Source: SMYC01 sp965197495 | Lineage (GTDB): Bacteria; Acidobacteriota; Vicinamibacteria; Marinacidobacterales; SMYC01 | Length of the DNA: 64,000 bases | Direction: 5' to 3' | Assembly: GCA_965197495.1 (NCBI GenBank) | Contig: OZ240210.1 | Location: 8,122,001-8,186,000 of the forward strand | Part shown: positions 44,076-54,233 of the stretch, piece by piece | Position numbering within the stretch: the stretch's first letter is position 1 | Layout: the number at the start of each line of letters is the position of its first letter | Notes under the pieces: model-generated | Databases searched by the model: none | Told to the model about the DNA's origin: nothing | What the model saw: the letters and a program-made list of their open reading frames with translations, nothing else | Position numbers and translations under genes: made by a program

Positions 44076-45206
44076 TTAGGAGCCCGAGACCCTGAACTTC
44101 TGAATGCGCCGCCCTTCCTGTTCGGCGATGTAGACGTTGCCCACCGAATCGACACCGATGCCATGCGGCAGCGTGAACTGCCCGAGATAGCGTCCGGGCC
44201 CTTCCCTAAAGCTCGACAGCACCTCGCCGGTCTGGCGGTCGACGACATCGATCATCACGCTGTTTTGGTTCACGACGAACATATGGTGCTGTGCCGGGTC
44301 GGCGGAGAACGCCAGGACGACGGCGGTGCCGCGCGTGCCGCTCCGCCGGCCGTCGGGGGAGGTGAGCGGCTCGAAGGGGATGTCGATGTTCCGGATGAAC
44401 GTGCCTTCGCGGTCAAACACCTGGATCCGATCGGCCTGCCGGTCGCAAACATACACCAGGCCGTCATCGGACAGCCTCAGACAGTGCGGCAGCGGCGTGA
44501 TGTCACGTTCGGCCTCGGTGCGCTCGAGCGCCCATTGCCGGAGAAAGCGTCCCTCACGATCGAGCACGGCGATCCGCTGGTTGCCACCGGGGAGCTCGCC
44601 ATCGGCGACATAGATGTCACCGGTTTCGGCGTCGACATCGACGGCGGCAGGAAGGAAGAACTGGGCGCGGTCGGAGTTCAGGGGCTCGCCGTCGCGCGTG
44701 CCGTCCGACGAGTCATACTGGCCCGTCTCGCCGATCTGGTGCAGCAGCTCGCTGCCGTCGCTCGAGTACTTCTGCACAACACCGGTACCGGCAGCGACGA
44801 TCCAGACGTTGCCGTCCGCATCGACGTGGCAGTCGTGCAGCCGACTGCCCAGCCGCTCCGGATCGCCCCAGGCGCGGACGACATTGCCCTCGGGGTCGAG
44901 CTCGATCACCGGCGGCGCCGGACGCGCTCCGTCCAGATCGTCGGGCACCACGTTCTGCCGATTGAGCACGAATACGTGATCTCTCCCATCGATGCACATC
45001 CCGCCCAGACCACCGGTAATCCATCGGTCGCCCAGCGGCAGCTTGGGCCACGTGGGGTCAACCTCGTAGTGGGGAACCCGCGATGCCTCGGCCACCCCGC
45101 TCGAGCTGGCGACGCCGGACGGGCTCTCGCCCCCCGCGGATGGCCCACCCCCGCAGCCGACGAGCACCACGATGCCGGCCAGGGCTGGCAGAAGCGTTCT
45201 GTTCAT
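44076..45206 (-). CDS. NHL-repeat beta-propeller lipoprotein
   Basis: 376 residues from the ATG at 45204-45206. Lipoprotein signal (AGIVVLVGCGGG, Cys about 18) and a Ser/Gly-rich spacer, then a six-bladed propeller of NHL repeats (MCIDGRDHVFVLNR, CHVDADGNVWIVAAG, VDVDAETGDIYVADG, RLSDDGLVYVCDR, IGVDSVGNVYIAEQEGRRIQKF). Similar proteins include the peptidyl-alpha-hydroxyglycine amidating lyase-like group, though catalytic identity cannot be claimed. It would sit on the outside of a membrane and bind protein or sugar ligands. It lies at the low-coordinate end of the cassette region and on the same strand as the cassette genes, so it may itself be a cassette. Confidence 0.85.
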   Translation of the reverse strand: MNRTLLPALAGIVVLVGCGGGPSAGGESPSGVASSSGVAEASRVPHYEVDPTWPKLPLGDRWITGGLGGMCIDGRDHVFVLNRQNVVPDDLDGARPAPPVIELDPEGNVVRAWGDPERLGSRLHDCHVDADGNVWIVAAGTGVVQKYSSDGSELLHQIGETGQYDSSDGTRDGEPLNSDRAQFFLPAAVDVDAETGDIYVADGELPGGNQRIAVLDREGRFLRQWALERTEAERDITPLPHCLRLSDDGLVYVCDRQADRIQVFDREGTFIRNIDIPFEPLTSPDGRRSGTRGTAVVLAFSADPAQHHMFVVNQNSVMIDVVDRQTGEVLSSFREGPGRYLGQFTLPHGIGVDSVGNVYIAEQEGRRIQKFRVSGS

Positions 45207-45406
45207 AACGTGCCGTTACCCCTGGTTCACGTGAGGAGGGTATCGGATCTCGAAGCCTCCTGCTACCCTATCCGCCAGATGCGGAGGATTTCCCGCGGAA
45301 GATCTCAAAGTGGACGATAACCCCCAGGAGAATCTGAGCGTTCCTGTAAGGGCGCAAGGGAAGTTGTTGGGTCGCTCGGGGGCTCCGACCGAGCCTCGTG
45401 GAGACG

Positions 45407-45436
45407 GAATAACGTTGAATTCAGCGGCGAGGCCAA
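45407..45436 (-). other. attC remnant (R' half)
   Basis: GAATAAC followed by GTTGAATTCAGCGGCG matches the low-coordinate half of attC1 (ATCTAAC, GTTGAATTGAGCGGCG). The other half is missing, replaced by the IS1634 remnant. Confidence 0.55.
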
Positions 45437-45439
45437 CCT

Positions 45440-45759
45440 ATGACCCGGTTGCTCCGGCGAAGCGCTCCGAGGCCGCCCTGCGCAAGATACAAACCAAGAA
45501 GCTTGACGATGGGAGTCGAGCTTCCAGCTTCCGCACGCTGCTGCGCCTTCTCAGCAACATCGTCCGAAACAAATGTCGGCGACCGGAAGCCGGACCCGAC
45601 GAGCCCACCTTCGATGTCACGACAACTCCGGACTCGAAACAGCAGAGAGCCTACGACCTGCTCAAAGGTATCACCGTGTAGACAGAAGCCAGCACCATTG
45701 ATTCCAACTATCTCATTGGATCAACACCGGATCTTGGCTTTTTCAGCCAGGAACTTCAG
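45440..45759 (+). mobile_element. 3' remnant of IS1634 element
   Basis: Near-identical to the reverse complement of 19837-20155. It encodes the last ~80 transposase residues (PVAPAKRSEAALRKIQTKK to LLKGITV, stop at 45681) and keeps the intact terminal inverted repeat ending GGAACTTCAG at 45759. The rest of the element is absent. Confidence 0.88.
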
Positions 45760-46219
45760 CTTACGGTCGGCTTGCCATGCGTTGCACATGGCGGAGTAAC
45801 GACTTCTCCACGTTCCACGTAATCGCTTTTTTTTCGACAACTTAGGTGGAACCCCTACGCCGGTGGCTCTTCGATCTCGTGCAGGCAGTTAAAAAGCCTG
45901 CAGCCTGGCCACGCATGCGAACACAAGGAAGCATGCCTCTGACCTGTTAGCTCCCGTAGGTCCGTACTTCACTGACGGCGCTGCAGTTCTTCGATTAGTC
46001 TCACCATATTGTCAAACCCTAGCCCTTAACCGGATGGAGCTTCCGGAGGGGTTCTCCTGTCGCCAGGTACGGACCCGATTCGGTACATTGTCCGCGAGGC
46101 TTCGAACCGGTTGCACATCGCACAACCCGCACGCTCGCGTAGGGTGATGGTGGAGATACACCACGTGTTTACTTCTTTCTCCTTTCTCAACACATTCGAT
46201 TACGCGACCTCGTGTCGCA
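45760..46219. other. Stretch without recognisable gene
   Basis: No credible coding frame. It lies inside the cassette array between an IS1634 remnant and attC1 and may be the remains of a cassette. Confidence 0.45.
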
Positions 46220-46336
46220 ATCTAACGTTGAATTGAGCGGCGGCGCAGCGTCTGCGTTGTCGAAGCCACCAACTCCGCCATCGCTCTCATTCTCGACCGA
46301 AGTCTCGGCGCCGTCCGCTCGAATTCAGGGTTAGGC
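46220..46336 (-). other. attC-like recombination site 1
   Basis: 117 bp. On the minus strand it begins GCCTAAC (R'' box) and ends GTTAGAT (R' box). The arms pair as TGAATTCGAGCGGACGGCGC against TGAATTGAGCGGCGGCGC, with two unpaired bases on the R'' side, as attC sites have. It follows the BrnT/antitoxin cassette by 17 bp. Confidence 0.75.
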
Positions 46337-46353
46337 TTCGTCCCCCAAGACGG

Positions 46354-46554
46354 CTATTTCGTCGTCTCTACGAGGCTGATGTTGCGCCTGAGCCAATCGT
46401 TGACGATGGTCTCCACGTCGGAATCCTTCTCCTCCGCCAACTTTTGCAGGAATTCAGCGATGTCTTTTTGAAGGTAGACCGGTATCCGAAGCTCCACGTC
46501 TGGCCGATAGAACTTACCGCGCTCGCCTTTGGAGAAATCGTACTCTTCTTTCAT
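46354..46554 (-). CDS. Antitoxin partner of BrnT (CopG/BrnA-like)
   Basis: 66 residues, MKEEYDFSKGERGKFY opening, which is commonly found next to BrnT-type toxins, followed by a short ribbon-helix-helix-like segment (VELRIPVYLQKDIAEFLQKLA). It should neutralise BrnT by binding and autoregulate the operon. Its start overlaps the brnT stop by ATGA. Ends 17 bp before attC1, as expected for a cassette gene. Confidence 0.8.
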   Translation of the reverse strand: MKEEYDFSKGERGKFYRPDVELRIPVYLQKDIAEFLQKLAEEKDSDVETIVNDWLRRNISLVETTK

Positions 46555-46850
46555 GATTCTCTCGCGTCGTACTGCCGTGTCTCAGGCCTGGTCGCCTTGC
46601 GCGCCGAGATGATGTGAATCGAACAATTCTCTTTGTCCATGTTGGTGAACGTGTGATGCACCACAAGTAGCGCGCCACCACTGTCTAGTCCGAGGGTGAG
46701 CCAACGCTGCTCCTCGTCGCTATGATCGTCGTCGAAAACCGATACCGCGTTCGGGTCTCGAAAAACCGTCGCCGCTCGCTCGAACGCCACACCGTGTTTG
46801 CTGACGTTACTTTCCGCCTTCGCTGGGTCCCAATCAAAATTGTAACGCAC
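46551..46850 (-). CDS. brnT: BrnT-family ribonuclease toxin
   Basis: 99 residues with the family signature FDWDPAKAESNVSKHGVAFERAATVF-type opening, then VFDDDHSDEEQRWLTLGLDSGGALLVV and a C-terminal IISARKATRPETRQYD. BrnT is a RelE-fold RNase that halts translation when its antitoxin is degraded. First gene of the two-gene cassette. Intact. Confidence 0.9.
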   Translation of the reverse strand: MRYNFDWDPAKAESNVSKHGVAFERAATVFRDPNAVSVFDDDHSDEEQRWLTLGLDSGGALLVVHHTFTNMDKENCSIHIISARKATRPETRQYDARES

Positions 46851-46884
46851 GATCGATATCTGCGTATGGTATCACCTCGTAGAA

Positions 46885-46941
46885 GCGTAACGTTGAGTTG
46901 AGCGGCGGCACCGCGATGATGGTGGCCGAAGCTGACGCCCG
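46885..46941 (-). other. attC remnant, R' half, cut by IS array
   Basis: GCGTAAC then GTTGAGTTGAGCGGCGGCAC, the low-coordinate half of an attC like attC2. At 46942 it changes abruptly into the truncated IS copy C. The matching R'' box appears on the far side of the IS array at 53480. Confidence 0.65.
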
Positions 46942-48066
46942 CCCTTGCCTTTGATGGCTTCCAAGTTTGCCTTTGAAGAAAACGCGCCATCGTAGGCAAC
47001 CTGGCGCGGGGCCCGTTCGTAGAGTTCGACTTGACGGTCGATCATGGTTTCCGCGAGAGTTGAATCGGACGGATTCCCATCCAAGATCACGCAATCCAAA
47101 ATCATCGAGGACGAGCCACCAGTCATACACACCTTGTGGCCGTAGAGGGTCTCGCGCCGGTCTTTGCGAATAATGTCGGTGTGTTCTTCGAAGATAGAAA
47201 CGACCTTTTCCTCCGCAGGCACACGCTCTTCGTCGATCACTCGGCGTTGGGTTTGGTTGATGACTTTCTTGGTGAGGACGAGAAAGTGCTCAAAATCCGC
47301 GGCGATCCTCTCCGCGCTCGCTCGCTTCACAGGCTCGGTCAAGCCCGACTCTTCCAACTGTTCTGCAACGCGTTGAGCGGAGCGATAGGTTTCTTCCGTC
47401 ACCTTCAGTAGATCTCGATAGACGCGACGCCTTTGTTGCTTATCCTTCGCGTTCAGAACTCCCAGTCGACGTCTCTTCGCTCGACGCGTTCGATTGCCGA
47501 AGACCACTACTGTACCCAGCAGTTCGCGAGCTCGGCACATCACGCGAGTGAGAACCCGAACACAGTCATAAAGAAGCTCGGAGTCTGTAGGCGGATGAAT
47601 GTTTGATTCCACTACCGTGCAGTCCACTCGTACTTTTCTTCCCTTTTCGATCCCAGCATCCTCGGCAACGCTCACCAGCTCTCGGTTGATCTGCTCCAGC
47701 GTTTCGAACTTCACGGCTTTGATGTTTACTGCTAGGGTCGACTTCGACGGGGTCGGCTCTATGATGCCGAGCTGGCAAAACGTCCGATAGCTTCGAGAAG
47801 TCTGCCAAGTGAAACGCCAGCTCCCGATAGGTGAACTGATTCAGCTGCTTCACCAACAACGCCCGGAGAACCTGCTCCGCGCTCATTCCCCCACGACCAA
47901 CATCGCTCCCTGCCGATGGGGTAACCGACCTTAGGTCTTGCAGTACCAGCTCATTGAGCTTAGGATGGGCATCGAGTAGCGACGAGATCGTTTCGAGTTC
48001 GCGTGCGTGCTCCAGCTCCAGCCAGGGCTCACGTAGATTTGGCTGTGGGTTGATCGTTTTTCGCAT
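46942..48066 (-). pseudogene. DDE transposase copy C, frameshifted and 3'-truncated
   Basis: Begins MRKTINPQ at 48066. An extra A near 47799 shifts the frame within LADSRS (reads LADFSKLSDV). The remaining frame continues from VKFETLEQINREL to LEAIKGKG and then runs out of the element into attC sequence, losing the block with the catalytic Glu. Non-functional. Confidence 0.88.
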
Positions 48067-48212
48067 TTAGGGCTGGTCTCCTTTGGAGTTAAGTCATTTA
48101 GAATCGGATGTTTTCAACGACACGATCCTAATCGACACCCCCTCAGAAGACTAGCCCTAAATTTGCGATTTCTCCTTTTTTCTCAATCCCTTACAGGCTT
48201 CAGGACGGGTAC
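46942..48212 (-). mobile_element. Tandem DDE insertion sequence, copy C (3'-truncated)
   Basis: Keeps the left (5') IS end at 48212 and the leader, but lacks the last ~25% of the element. Separated from copy D by TAGTTA (48213-48218), the reverse complement of TAACTA. Confidence 0.85.
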
Positions 48213-48392
48213 TAGTTAGTTCCTGTCCAGAAACACCATAACTTGTGGTGTGCGAGAGACCTACCGAAGATGTGGGTATTATACGTTTTCGGAAGGGGCT
48301 TCGTGGGGTTGAGAGCGAATGAAAATCTTGGACGAAACGAGAGGCGAATTGTTAGCAATCCATGGCTATAAGGGGCGGAAGAGTAATAGTTG

Positions 48393-49947
48393 TTATCGTA
48401 ATAAGTGTCTTGCCATCATCAGTAGGTTGCAGGTGATGATGGAACTCCATACGTACGATTTAACCCTAATCGCAAAATCTTCGAAGCACGAAAACGCGAA
48501 ACAGCCGCACTGGGCGCAGGCGAGAAGCTCGTGCTGGGGCACCCACTCGCCGCCACTATAGGTGATTCTGCACGGTGTATGCAGAACCTGGAAAAGGTGC
48601 TATTCACGGGGCCAAAGACCTCAGACACGGTGACGTTTATTTGCGATTAGGGTTAAAAGAAGCAATGAGCGCCATGTGCATCGGTCGAGACCAAAGACTC
48701 GTTTCAAGAACGAAATGACGCCTTCGATTCCGCAGCGAAATCGCCGCAGGCGTTGATAGACCCAGGAACTCTTGACCATATCGGTCACCGCGAAATGAGC
48801 CTTGGTAAAGGCAACATCTTCAACTCCCTTGCCTTTGATGGCTTCCAAGTTTGCCTTTGAAGAAAACGCGCCATCGTAGGCAACCTGGCGCGGGGCCCGT
48901 TCGTAGAGTTCGACTTGACGGTCGATCATGGTTTCCGCGAGAGTTGAATCGGACGGATTCCCATCCAAGATCACGCAATCCAAAATCATCGAGGACGAGC
49001 CACCAGTCATACACACCTTGTGGCCGTAGAGAGTCTCGCGCCGGTCTTTGCGAATAATGTCGGTGTGTTCTTCGAAGATAGAAACGACCTTTTCCTCCGC
49101 AGGCACACGCTCTTCGTCGATCACTCGGCGTTGGGTTTGGTTGATGACTTTCTTGGTGAGGACGAGAAAGTGCTCAAAATCCGCGGCGATCCTCTCCGCG
49201 CTCGCTCGCTTCACCGGCTCGGTCAAGCCCGACTCTTCCAACTGTTCTGCAACGCGTTGAGCGGAGCGATAGGTTTCTTCCGTCACCTTCAGTAGATCTC
49301 GATAGACGCCACGCCTTTGTTGCTTATCCTTCGCGTTCAGAACTCCCAGTCGACGTCTCTTCGCTCGACGCGTTCGATTGCCGAAGACCACTACTGTACC
49401 CAGCAGTTCGCGAGCTCGGCACATCACGCGAGTGAGAACCCGAACAGTCATAAAGAAGCTCGGAGTCTGTAGGCGGATGAATGTTTGATTCCACTACCGT
49501 GCAGTCCACTCGTACTTTTCTTCCCTTTTCGATCCCAGCATCCTCGGCAACGCTCACCAGCTCTCGGTTGATCTGCTCCAGCGTTTCGAACTTCACGGCT
49601 TTGATGTTTGCTGCTAGGGTCGACTTCGACGGGGTCGGCTCTATGATGCCGAGCTGGCAAAACGTCCGATAGCTTCGAGAGTCTGCCAAGTGAAACGCCA
49701 GCTCCCGATAGGTGAACTGATTCAGCTGCTTCACCAACAACGCCCGGAGAACCTGCTCCGCGCTCATTCCCCCACGACCAACATCGCTCCCTGCCGGTGG
49801 GGTGACCGACCTTAGGTCTTGCAGTACCAGCTCATTGAGCTTAGGATGGGCATCGAGTAGCGACGAGATCGTTTCGAGTTCGCGTGCGTGCTCCAGCTCC
49901 AGCCAGGGCTCACGTAGATTTGGCTGTGGGTTGATCGTTTTTCGCAT
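48393..49947 (-). pseudogene. DDE transposase copy D, frameshift plus MITE insertion
   Basis: Begins MRKTINPQ at 49947 and is intact to LLYDC, where two bases (CA) are missing near 49446. The next frame runs from VRVLTRVMCRARELL to DRCTWRSL, where MITE copy 2 interrupts it. The last ~25 codons lie beyond the MITE, with a further missing G next to the insertion. Non-functional. Confidence 0.9.
48464..48652 (+). mobile_element. 189-bp MITE-like element, copy 2
   Basis: Same 13-bp ends as copy 1. It is flanked by TTAA at 48460-48463 and 48653-48656; intact IS copies have a single TTAA at this point, proving a 4-bp target duplication. Confidence 0.93.
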
Positions 49948-50098
49948 TTAGGGCTGGTCTCCTTTGGAGTTAAGTCATTTAGAATCGGATGTTTTCAACG
50001 ACACGATCCTAATCGACACCCCCTCAGAAGACTAGCCCTAAATTTGCGATTTCTCCTTTTTCTCAATCCCTTACAGGCTTCAGGACGGGTACTAGTTA

Positions 50099-51782
50099 GT
50101 TCCTGTCCAGAAACACCATAACTTGTGGTGTGCGAGAGACCTACCGAAGATGTGGGTATTATACGTTTTCGGAAGGGGCTTCGTGGGGTTGAGAGCGAAT
50201 GAAAATCTTGGACGAAACGAGAGGCGAATTGTTAGCAATCCATGGCTATAAGGGGCGGAAGAGTAATAGTTGTTATCATAATAAGTGTCTTGCCATCATC
50301 AGTAGGTTGCAGGTGATGATGGAACTCCATACGTACGATTTAAAAGAAGGCAATGAGCGCCATGTGCATCGGTCGAGACCAAAGACTCGTTTCAAGAACG
50401 AAATGACGCCTTCGATTCCGCAGCGAAATCGCCGCAGGCGTTGATAGACCCAGGAACTCTTGACCATATCGGTCACCGCGAAATGAGCCTTGGTAAAGGC
50501 AACATCTTCAACTCCCTTGCCTTTGATGGCTTCCAAGTTTGCCTTTGAAGAAAACGCGCCATCGTAGGCAACCTGGCGCGGGGCCCGTTCGTAGAGTTCG
50601 ACTTGACGGTCGATCATGGTTTCCGCGAGAGTTGAATCGGACGGATTCCCATCCAAGATCACGCAATCCAAAATCATCGAGGACGAGCCACCAGTCATAC
50701 ACACCTTGTGGCCGTAGAGAGTCTCGCGCCGGTCTTTGCGAATAATGTCGGTGTGTTCTTCGAAGATAGAAACGACCTTTTCCTCCGCAGGCACACGCTC
50801 TTCGTCGATCACTCGGCGTTGGGTTTGGTTGATGACTTTCTTGGTGAGGACGAGAAAGTGCTCAAAATCCGCGGCGATCCTCTCCGCGCTCGCTCGCTTC
50901 ACCGGCTCGGTCAAGCCCGACTCTTCCAACTGTTCTGCAACGCGTTGAGCGGAGCGATAGGTTTCTTCCGTCACCTTCAGTAGATCTCGATAGACGCCAC
51001 GCCTTTGTTGCTTATCCTTCGCGTTCAGAACTCCCAGTCGACGTCTCTTCGCTCGACGCGTTCGATTGCCGAAGACCACTACTGTACCCAGCAGTTCGCG
51101 AGCTCGGCACATCACGCGAGTGAGAACCCGAACACAGTCATAAAGAAGCTCGGAGTCTGTAGGCGGATGAATGTTTGATTCCACTACCGTGCAGTCCACT
51201 CGTACTTTTCTTCCCTTTTCGATCCCAGCATCCTCGGCAACGCTCACCAGCTCTCGGTTGATCTGCTCCAGCGTTTCGAACTTCACGGCTTTGATGTTTG
51301 CTGCTAGGGTCGACTTCGACGGGGTCGGCTCTATGATGCCGAGCTGGCAAAACGTCCGATAGCTTCGAGAGTTTGCCAAGTGAAACGCCAGCTCCCGATA
51401 GGTGAACTGATTCAGCTGCTTCACCAACAACGCCCGGAGAACCTGCTCCGCGCTCATTCCCCCACGACCAACATCGCTCCCTGCCGGTGGGGTGACCGAC
51501 CTTAGGTCTTGCAGTACCAGCTCATTGAGCTTAGGATGGGCATCGAGTAGCGACGAGATCGTTTCGAGCTCGCGTGCGTGCTCCAGCTCCAGCAGGGCTC
51601 ACGTAGATTTGGCTGTGGGTTGATCGTTTTTCGCATTTAGGGCTGGTCTCCTTTGGAGTTAAGTCATTTAGAATCGGATGTTTTCAACGACACGATCCTA
51701 ATCGACACCCCCTCAGAAGACTAGCCCTAAATTTGCGATTTCTCCTTTTTTCTCAATCCCTTACAGGCTTCAGGACGGGTAC
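50099..51782 (-). mobile_element. Tandem DDE insertion sequence, copy E
   Basis: Complete 1684-bp copy. TAGGTA, one base different from TAGTTA, separates it from copy F (51783-51788). Confidence 0.9.
50276..51636 (-). pseudogene. DDE transposase copy E, N-terminal frameshift
   Basis: One C is missing near 51594 (CTCCAGCAGG instead of CTCCAGCCAGG), so the MRKTINPQ start is out of frame. An in-frame internal ATG at 51457 would give a 393-residue protein that still has the DUF772 and catalytic regions. Whether this shortened protein is made or active is unknown. Confidence 0.85.
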
Positions 51783-51788
51783 TAGGTA

Positions 51789-53473
51789 GTTCCTGTCCAG
51801 AAACACCATAACTTGTGGTGTGCGAGAGACCTACCGAAGATGTGGGTATTATACGTTTTCGGAAGGGGCTTCGTGGGGTTGAGAGCGAATGAAAATCTTG
51901 GACGAAACGAGAGGCGAATTGTTAGCAATCCATGGCTATAAGGGGCGGAAGAGTAATAGTTGTTATCGTAATAAGTGTCTTGCCATCATCAGTAGGTTGC
52001 AGGTGATGATGGAACTCCATACGTACGATTTAAAAGAAGGCAATGAGCGCCATGTGCATCGGTCGAGACCAAAGACTCGTTTCAAGAACGAAATGACGCC
52101 TTCGATTCCGCAGCGAAATCGCCGCAGGCGTTGATAGACCCAGGAACTCTTGACCATATCGGTCACCGCGAAATGAGCCTTGGTAAAGGCAACATCTTCA
52201 ACTCCCTTGCCTTTGATGGCTTCCAAGTTTGCCTTTGAAGAAAACGCGCCATCGTAGGCAACCTGGCGCGGGGCCCGTTCGTAGAGTTCGACTTGACGGT
52301 CGATCATGGTTTCCGCGAGAGTTGAATCGGACGGATTCCCATCCAAGATCACGCAATCCAAAATCATCGAGGACGAGCCACCAGTCATACACACCTTGTG
52401 GCCGTAGAGAGTCTCGCGCCGGTCTTTGCGAATAATGTCGGTGTGTTCTTCGAAGATAGAAACGACCTTTTCCTCCGCAGGCACACGCTCTTCGTCGATC
52501 ACTCGGCGTTGGGTTTGGTTGATGACTTTCTTGGTGAGGACGAGAAAGTGCTCAAAATCCGCGGCGATCCTCTCCGCGCTCGCTCGCTTCACCGGCTCGG
52601 TCAAGCCCGACTCTTCCAACTGTTCTGCAACGCGTTGAGCGGAGCGATAGGTTTCTTCCGTCACCTTCAGTAGATCTCGATAGACGCCACGCCTTTGTTG
52701 CTTATCCTTCGCGTTCAGAACTCCTAGTCGACGTCTCTTCGCTCGACGCGTTCGATTGCCGAAGACCACTACTGTACCCAGCAGTTCGCGAGCTCCGCAC
52801 ATCAGGCGAGTGAGAACCCGAACACAGTCATAAAGAAGCTCGGAGTCTGTAGGCGGATGAATGTTTGATTCCACTACCGTGCAGTCCACTCGTACTTTTC
52901 TTCCCTTTTCGATCCCAGCATCCTCGGCAACGCTCACCAGCTCTCGGTTGATCTGCTCCAGCGTTTCGAACTTCACGGCTTTGATGTTTGCTGCTAGGGT
53001 CGACTTCGACGGGGTCGGCTCTATGATGCCGAGCTGGCAAAACGTCCGATAGCTTCGAGAGTCTGCCAAGTGAAACGCCAGCTCCCGATAGGTGAACTGA
53101 TTCAGCTGCTTCACCAGTAACGCCCGGAGAACCTGCTCCGCGCTCATTCCCCCACGACCAACATCGCTCCCTGCCGATGGGGTGACCGACTTCAGGTCTT
53201 GCAGTACCAGCTCATTGAGTTTAGGATGGGCGTCGAGCAGCGACGAGATCGTTTCGAGCTCGCGTGCGTGCTCCAGCTCCAGCCAGGGCTCACGTAGATT
53301 TGGCTGTGGGTTGATCGTTTTTCGCATTTAGGGCTGGTCTCCTTTGGAGTTAAGTCATTTAGAATCGGATGTTTTCAACGACACGATCCTAATCGACACC
53401 CCCTCAGAAGACTAGCCCTAAATTTGCGATTTCTCCTTTTTTCTCAATCCCTTACAGGCTTCAGGACGGGTAC
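51789..53473 (-). mobile_element. Tandem DDE insertion sequence, copy F
   Basis: Complete copy at the high-coordinate end of the array. TAGTTA lies at 53474-53479, directly followed by GTTAGCT, an attC R''-type box. Confidence 0.9.
51963..53327 (-). CDS. DDE transposase (ISNCY-like), copy F, intact
   Basis: 454 residues, the only intact transposase in the minus-strand array. The original TGA stop is CGA here, adding one Arg before the next TAA. Small differences include LKSVTPSAG and RLMCGAREL. All three acidic catalytic positions are kept, so this copy could mobilise the damaged ones in trans. Confidence 0.9.
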   Translation of the reverse strand: MRKTINPQPNLREPWLELEHARELETISSLLDAHPKLNELVLQDLKSVTPSAGSDVGRGGMSAEQVLRALLVKQLNQFTYRELAFHLADSRSYRTFCQLGIIEPTPSKSTLAANIKAVKFETLEQINRELVSVAEDAGIEKGRKVRVDCTVVESNIHPPTDSELLYDCVRVLTRLMCGARELLGTVVVFGNRTRRAKRRRLGVLNAKDKQQRRGVYRDLLKVTEETYRSAQRVAEQLEESGLTEPVKRASAERIAADFEHFLVLTKKVINQTQRRVIDEERVPAEEKVVSIFEEHTDIIRKDRRETLYGHKVCMTGGSSSMILDCVILDGNPSDSTLAETMIDRQVELYERAPRQVAYDGAFSSKANLEAIKGKGVEDVAFTKAHFAVTDMVKSSWVYQRLRRFRCGIEGVISFLKRVFGLDRCTWRSLPSFKSYVWSSIITCNLLMMARHLLR

Positions 53474-53479
53474 TAGTTA

Positions 53480-53486
53480 GTTAGCT
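53480..53486 (-). other. attC R'' box adjoining IS array
   Basis: GTTAGCT on the plus strand (AGCTAAC on minus) two bases after the RelE/ParE stop. This is where the attC of that cassette should begin. The rest of the site is displaced to 46885-46941 by the four IS copies. Confidence 0.5.
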
Positions 53487-53487
53487 A

Positions 53488-53781
53488 TCACGTCCGGTCG
53501 TGCCACCGTCGCGGGTCGCGTTTTCCGTGAAAGCACGAAACCACAATCACTTCGTCACCGGCGAGTCGATAAAGCAACGAATATTGGAACCGGCCCAACA
53601 TCGCTCGACGCGTGTCACGTCTCAGCACCGCGTAGAGTTCGGGCATTTCTCCAATCCTCTCGAGCGTCCCGTTGACCTCTACGAGGAACTCTTCTCCCAG
53701 TCCGGTTCATTGAGATTCGTACCACAGGTACGCTTCGTCGATCTCTGCCGCTGCAGCGGGTCGGATGATGACGGGATTCAA
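53488..53781 (-). pseudogene. RelE/ParE-type toxin with in-frame TGA
   Basis: 98 codons read from a TTG at 53779-53781 that overlaps the antitoxin stop. NPVIIRPAAAAEIDEAYLWYESQ is interrupted by TGA at 53707-53709, then the frame continues TGLGEEFLVEVNGTLERIGEMPELYAVL, RRAMLGRFQYSLLYRLAGDEVIVVSCFHGKRDP. Family members have Arg at the stop position (ESQRPGLG), so CGA-to-TGA is the likely change. Without readthrough the toxin is lost, while the antitoxin is intact. Confidence 0.85.
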
Positions 53782-54011
53782 CGAGAACGATTCCGGATGC
53801 GGTGCAAAACCTCATTCCACGGTATCCCGAGTGGCGCCCCTGACTCGATATCGGTCTCCAAATCATCGAGGCGACGGTCCAATTTTTCCTGTTGCGCCTG
53901 GGTCAAAGGAACGCTGGACGGTTCCTTCCGCAGGCTATCCCACAGCTCCTCCATCAATTCGAGTCGCTCATCTGGACTCAACTTCTCGATGTCCAAGGTC
54001 GGCTTGCTCAT
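53778..54011 (-). CDS. Addiction-module antitoxin (TIGR02574 type)
   Basis: 77 residues from the ATG at 54009-54011. The block LSPDERLELMEELWDSL is the signature of the putative addiction-module component family, always paired with RelE/ParE toxins; the C-terminal half (LTQAQQEKLDRRLDDLE...GIPWNEVLHRI) wraps the toxin. It should bind toxin and operator DNA. Overlaps the toxin start. Its cassette starts at attC2, 94 bp upstream. Confidence 0.85.
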   Translation of the reverse strand: MSKPTLDIEKLSPDERLELMEELWDSLRKEPSSVPLTQAQQEKLDRRLDDLETDIESGAPLGIPWNEVLHRIRNRSR

Positions 54012-54104
54012 AGGCCCAGTATCTCTCCTACTGCCATGTCGGGACAAACGCTCGACGAGGCATTTTCAATCTCAGCTCGGCGTCTCATCAATGCCGAAAT
54101 TGAT

Positions 54105-54223
54105 AGCTAACGTTGAGTTGAGCGACGGCACTGCGAAGGCGTTGCCGAAGCCGCTGCCTCTTCAAGATATCCCAGGCGCTTCATCGAAGTCTCTGTGCCG
54201 TCCGCTCGAATTCGATGTTATGT
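54105..54223 (-). other. attC-like recombination site 2
   Basis: 119 bp. Minus-strand boxes ACATAAC (R'') and GTTAGCT (R'). The arms pair as GAATTCGAGCGGACGGCAC against GAGTTGAGCGACGGCAC, with extra unpaired bases on the R'' side. It starts 11 bp after the DUF5615 stop. Confidence 0.72.
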
Positions 54224-54233
54224 GGCCGTCCTT

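Larger units (their letters stand above)
48219..50092 (-). mobile_element. Tandem DDE insertion sequence, copy D (MITE inside)
   Basis: Full ends present. It is longer than the other copies because it contains the 189-bp MITE plus a 4-bp duplication. TAGTTA follows at 50093-50098. Confidence 0.88.
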
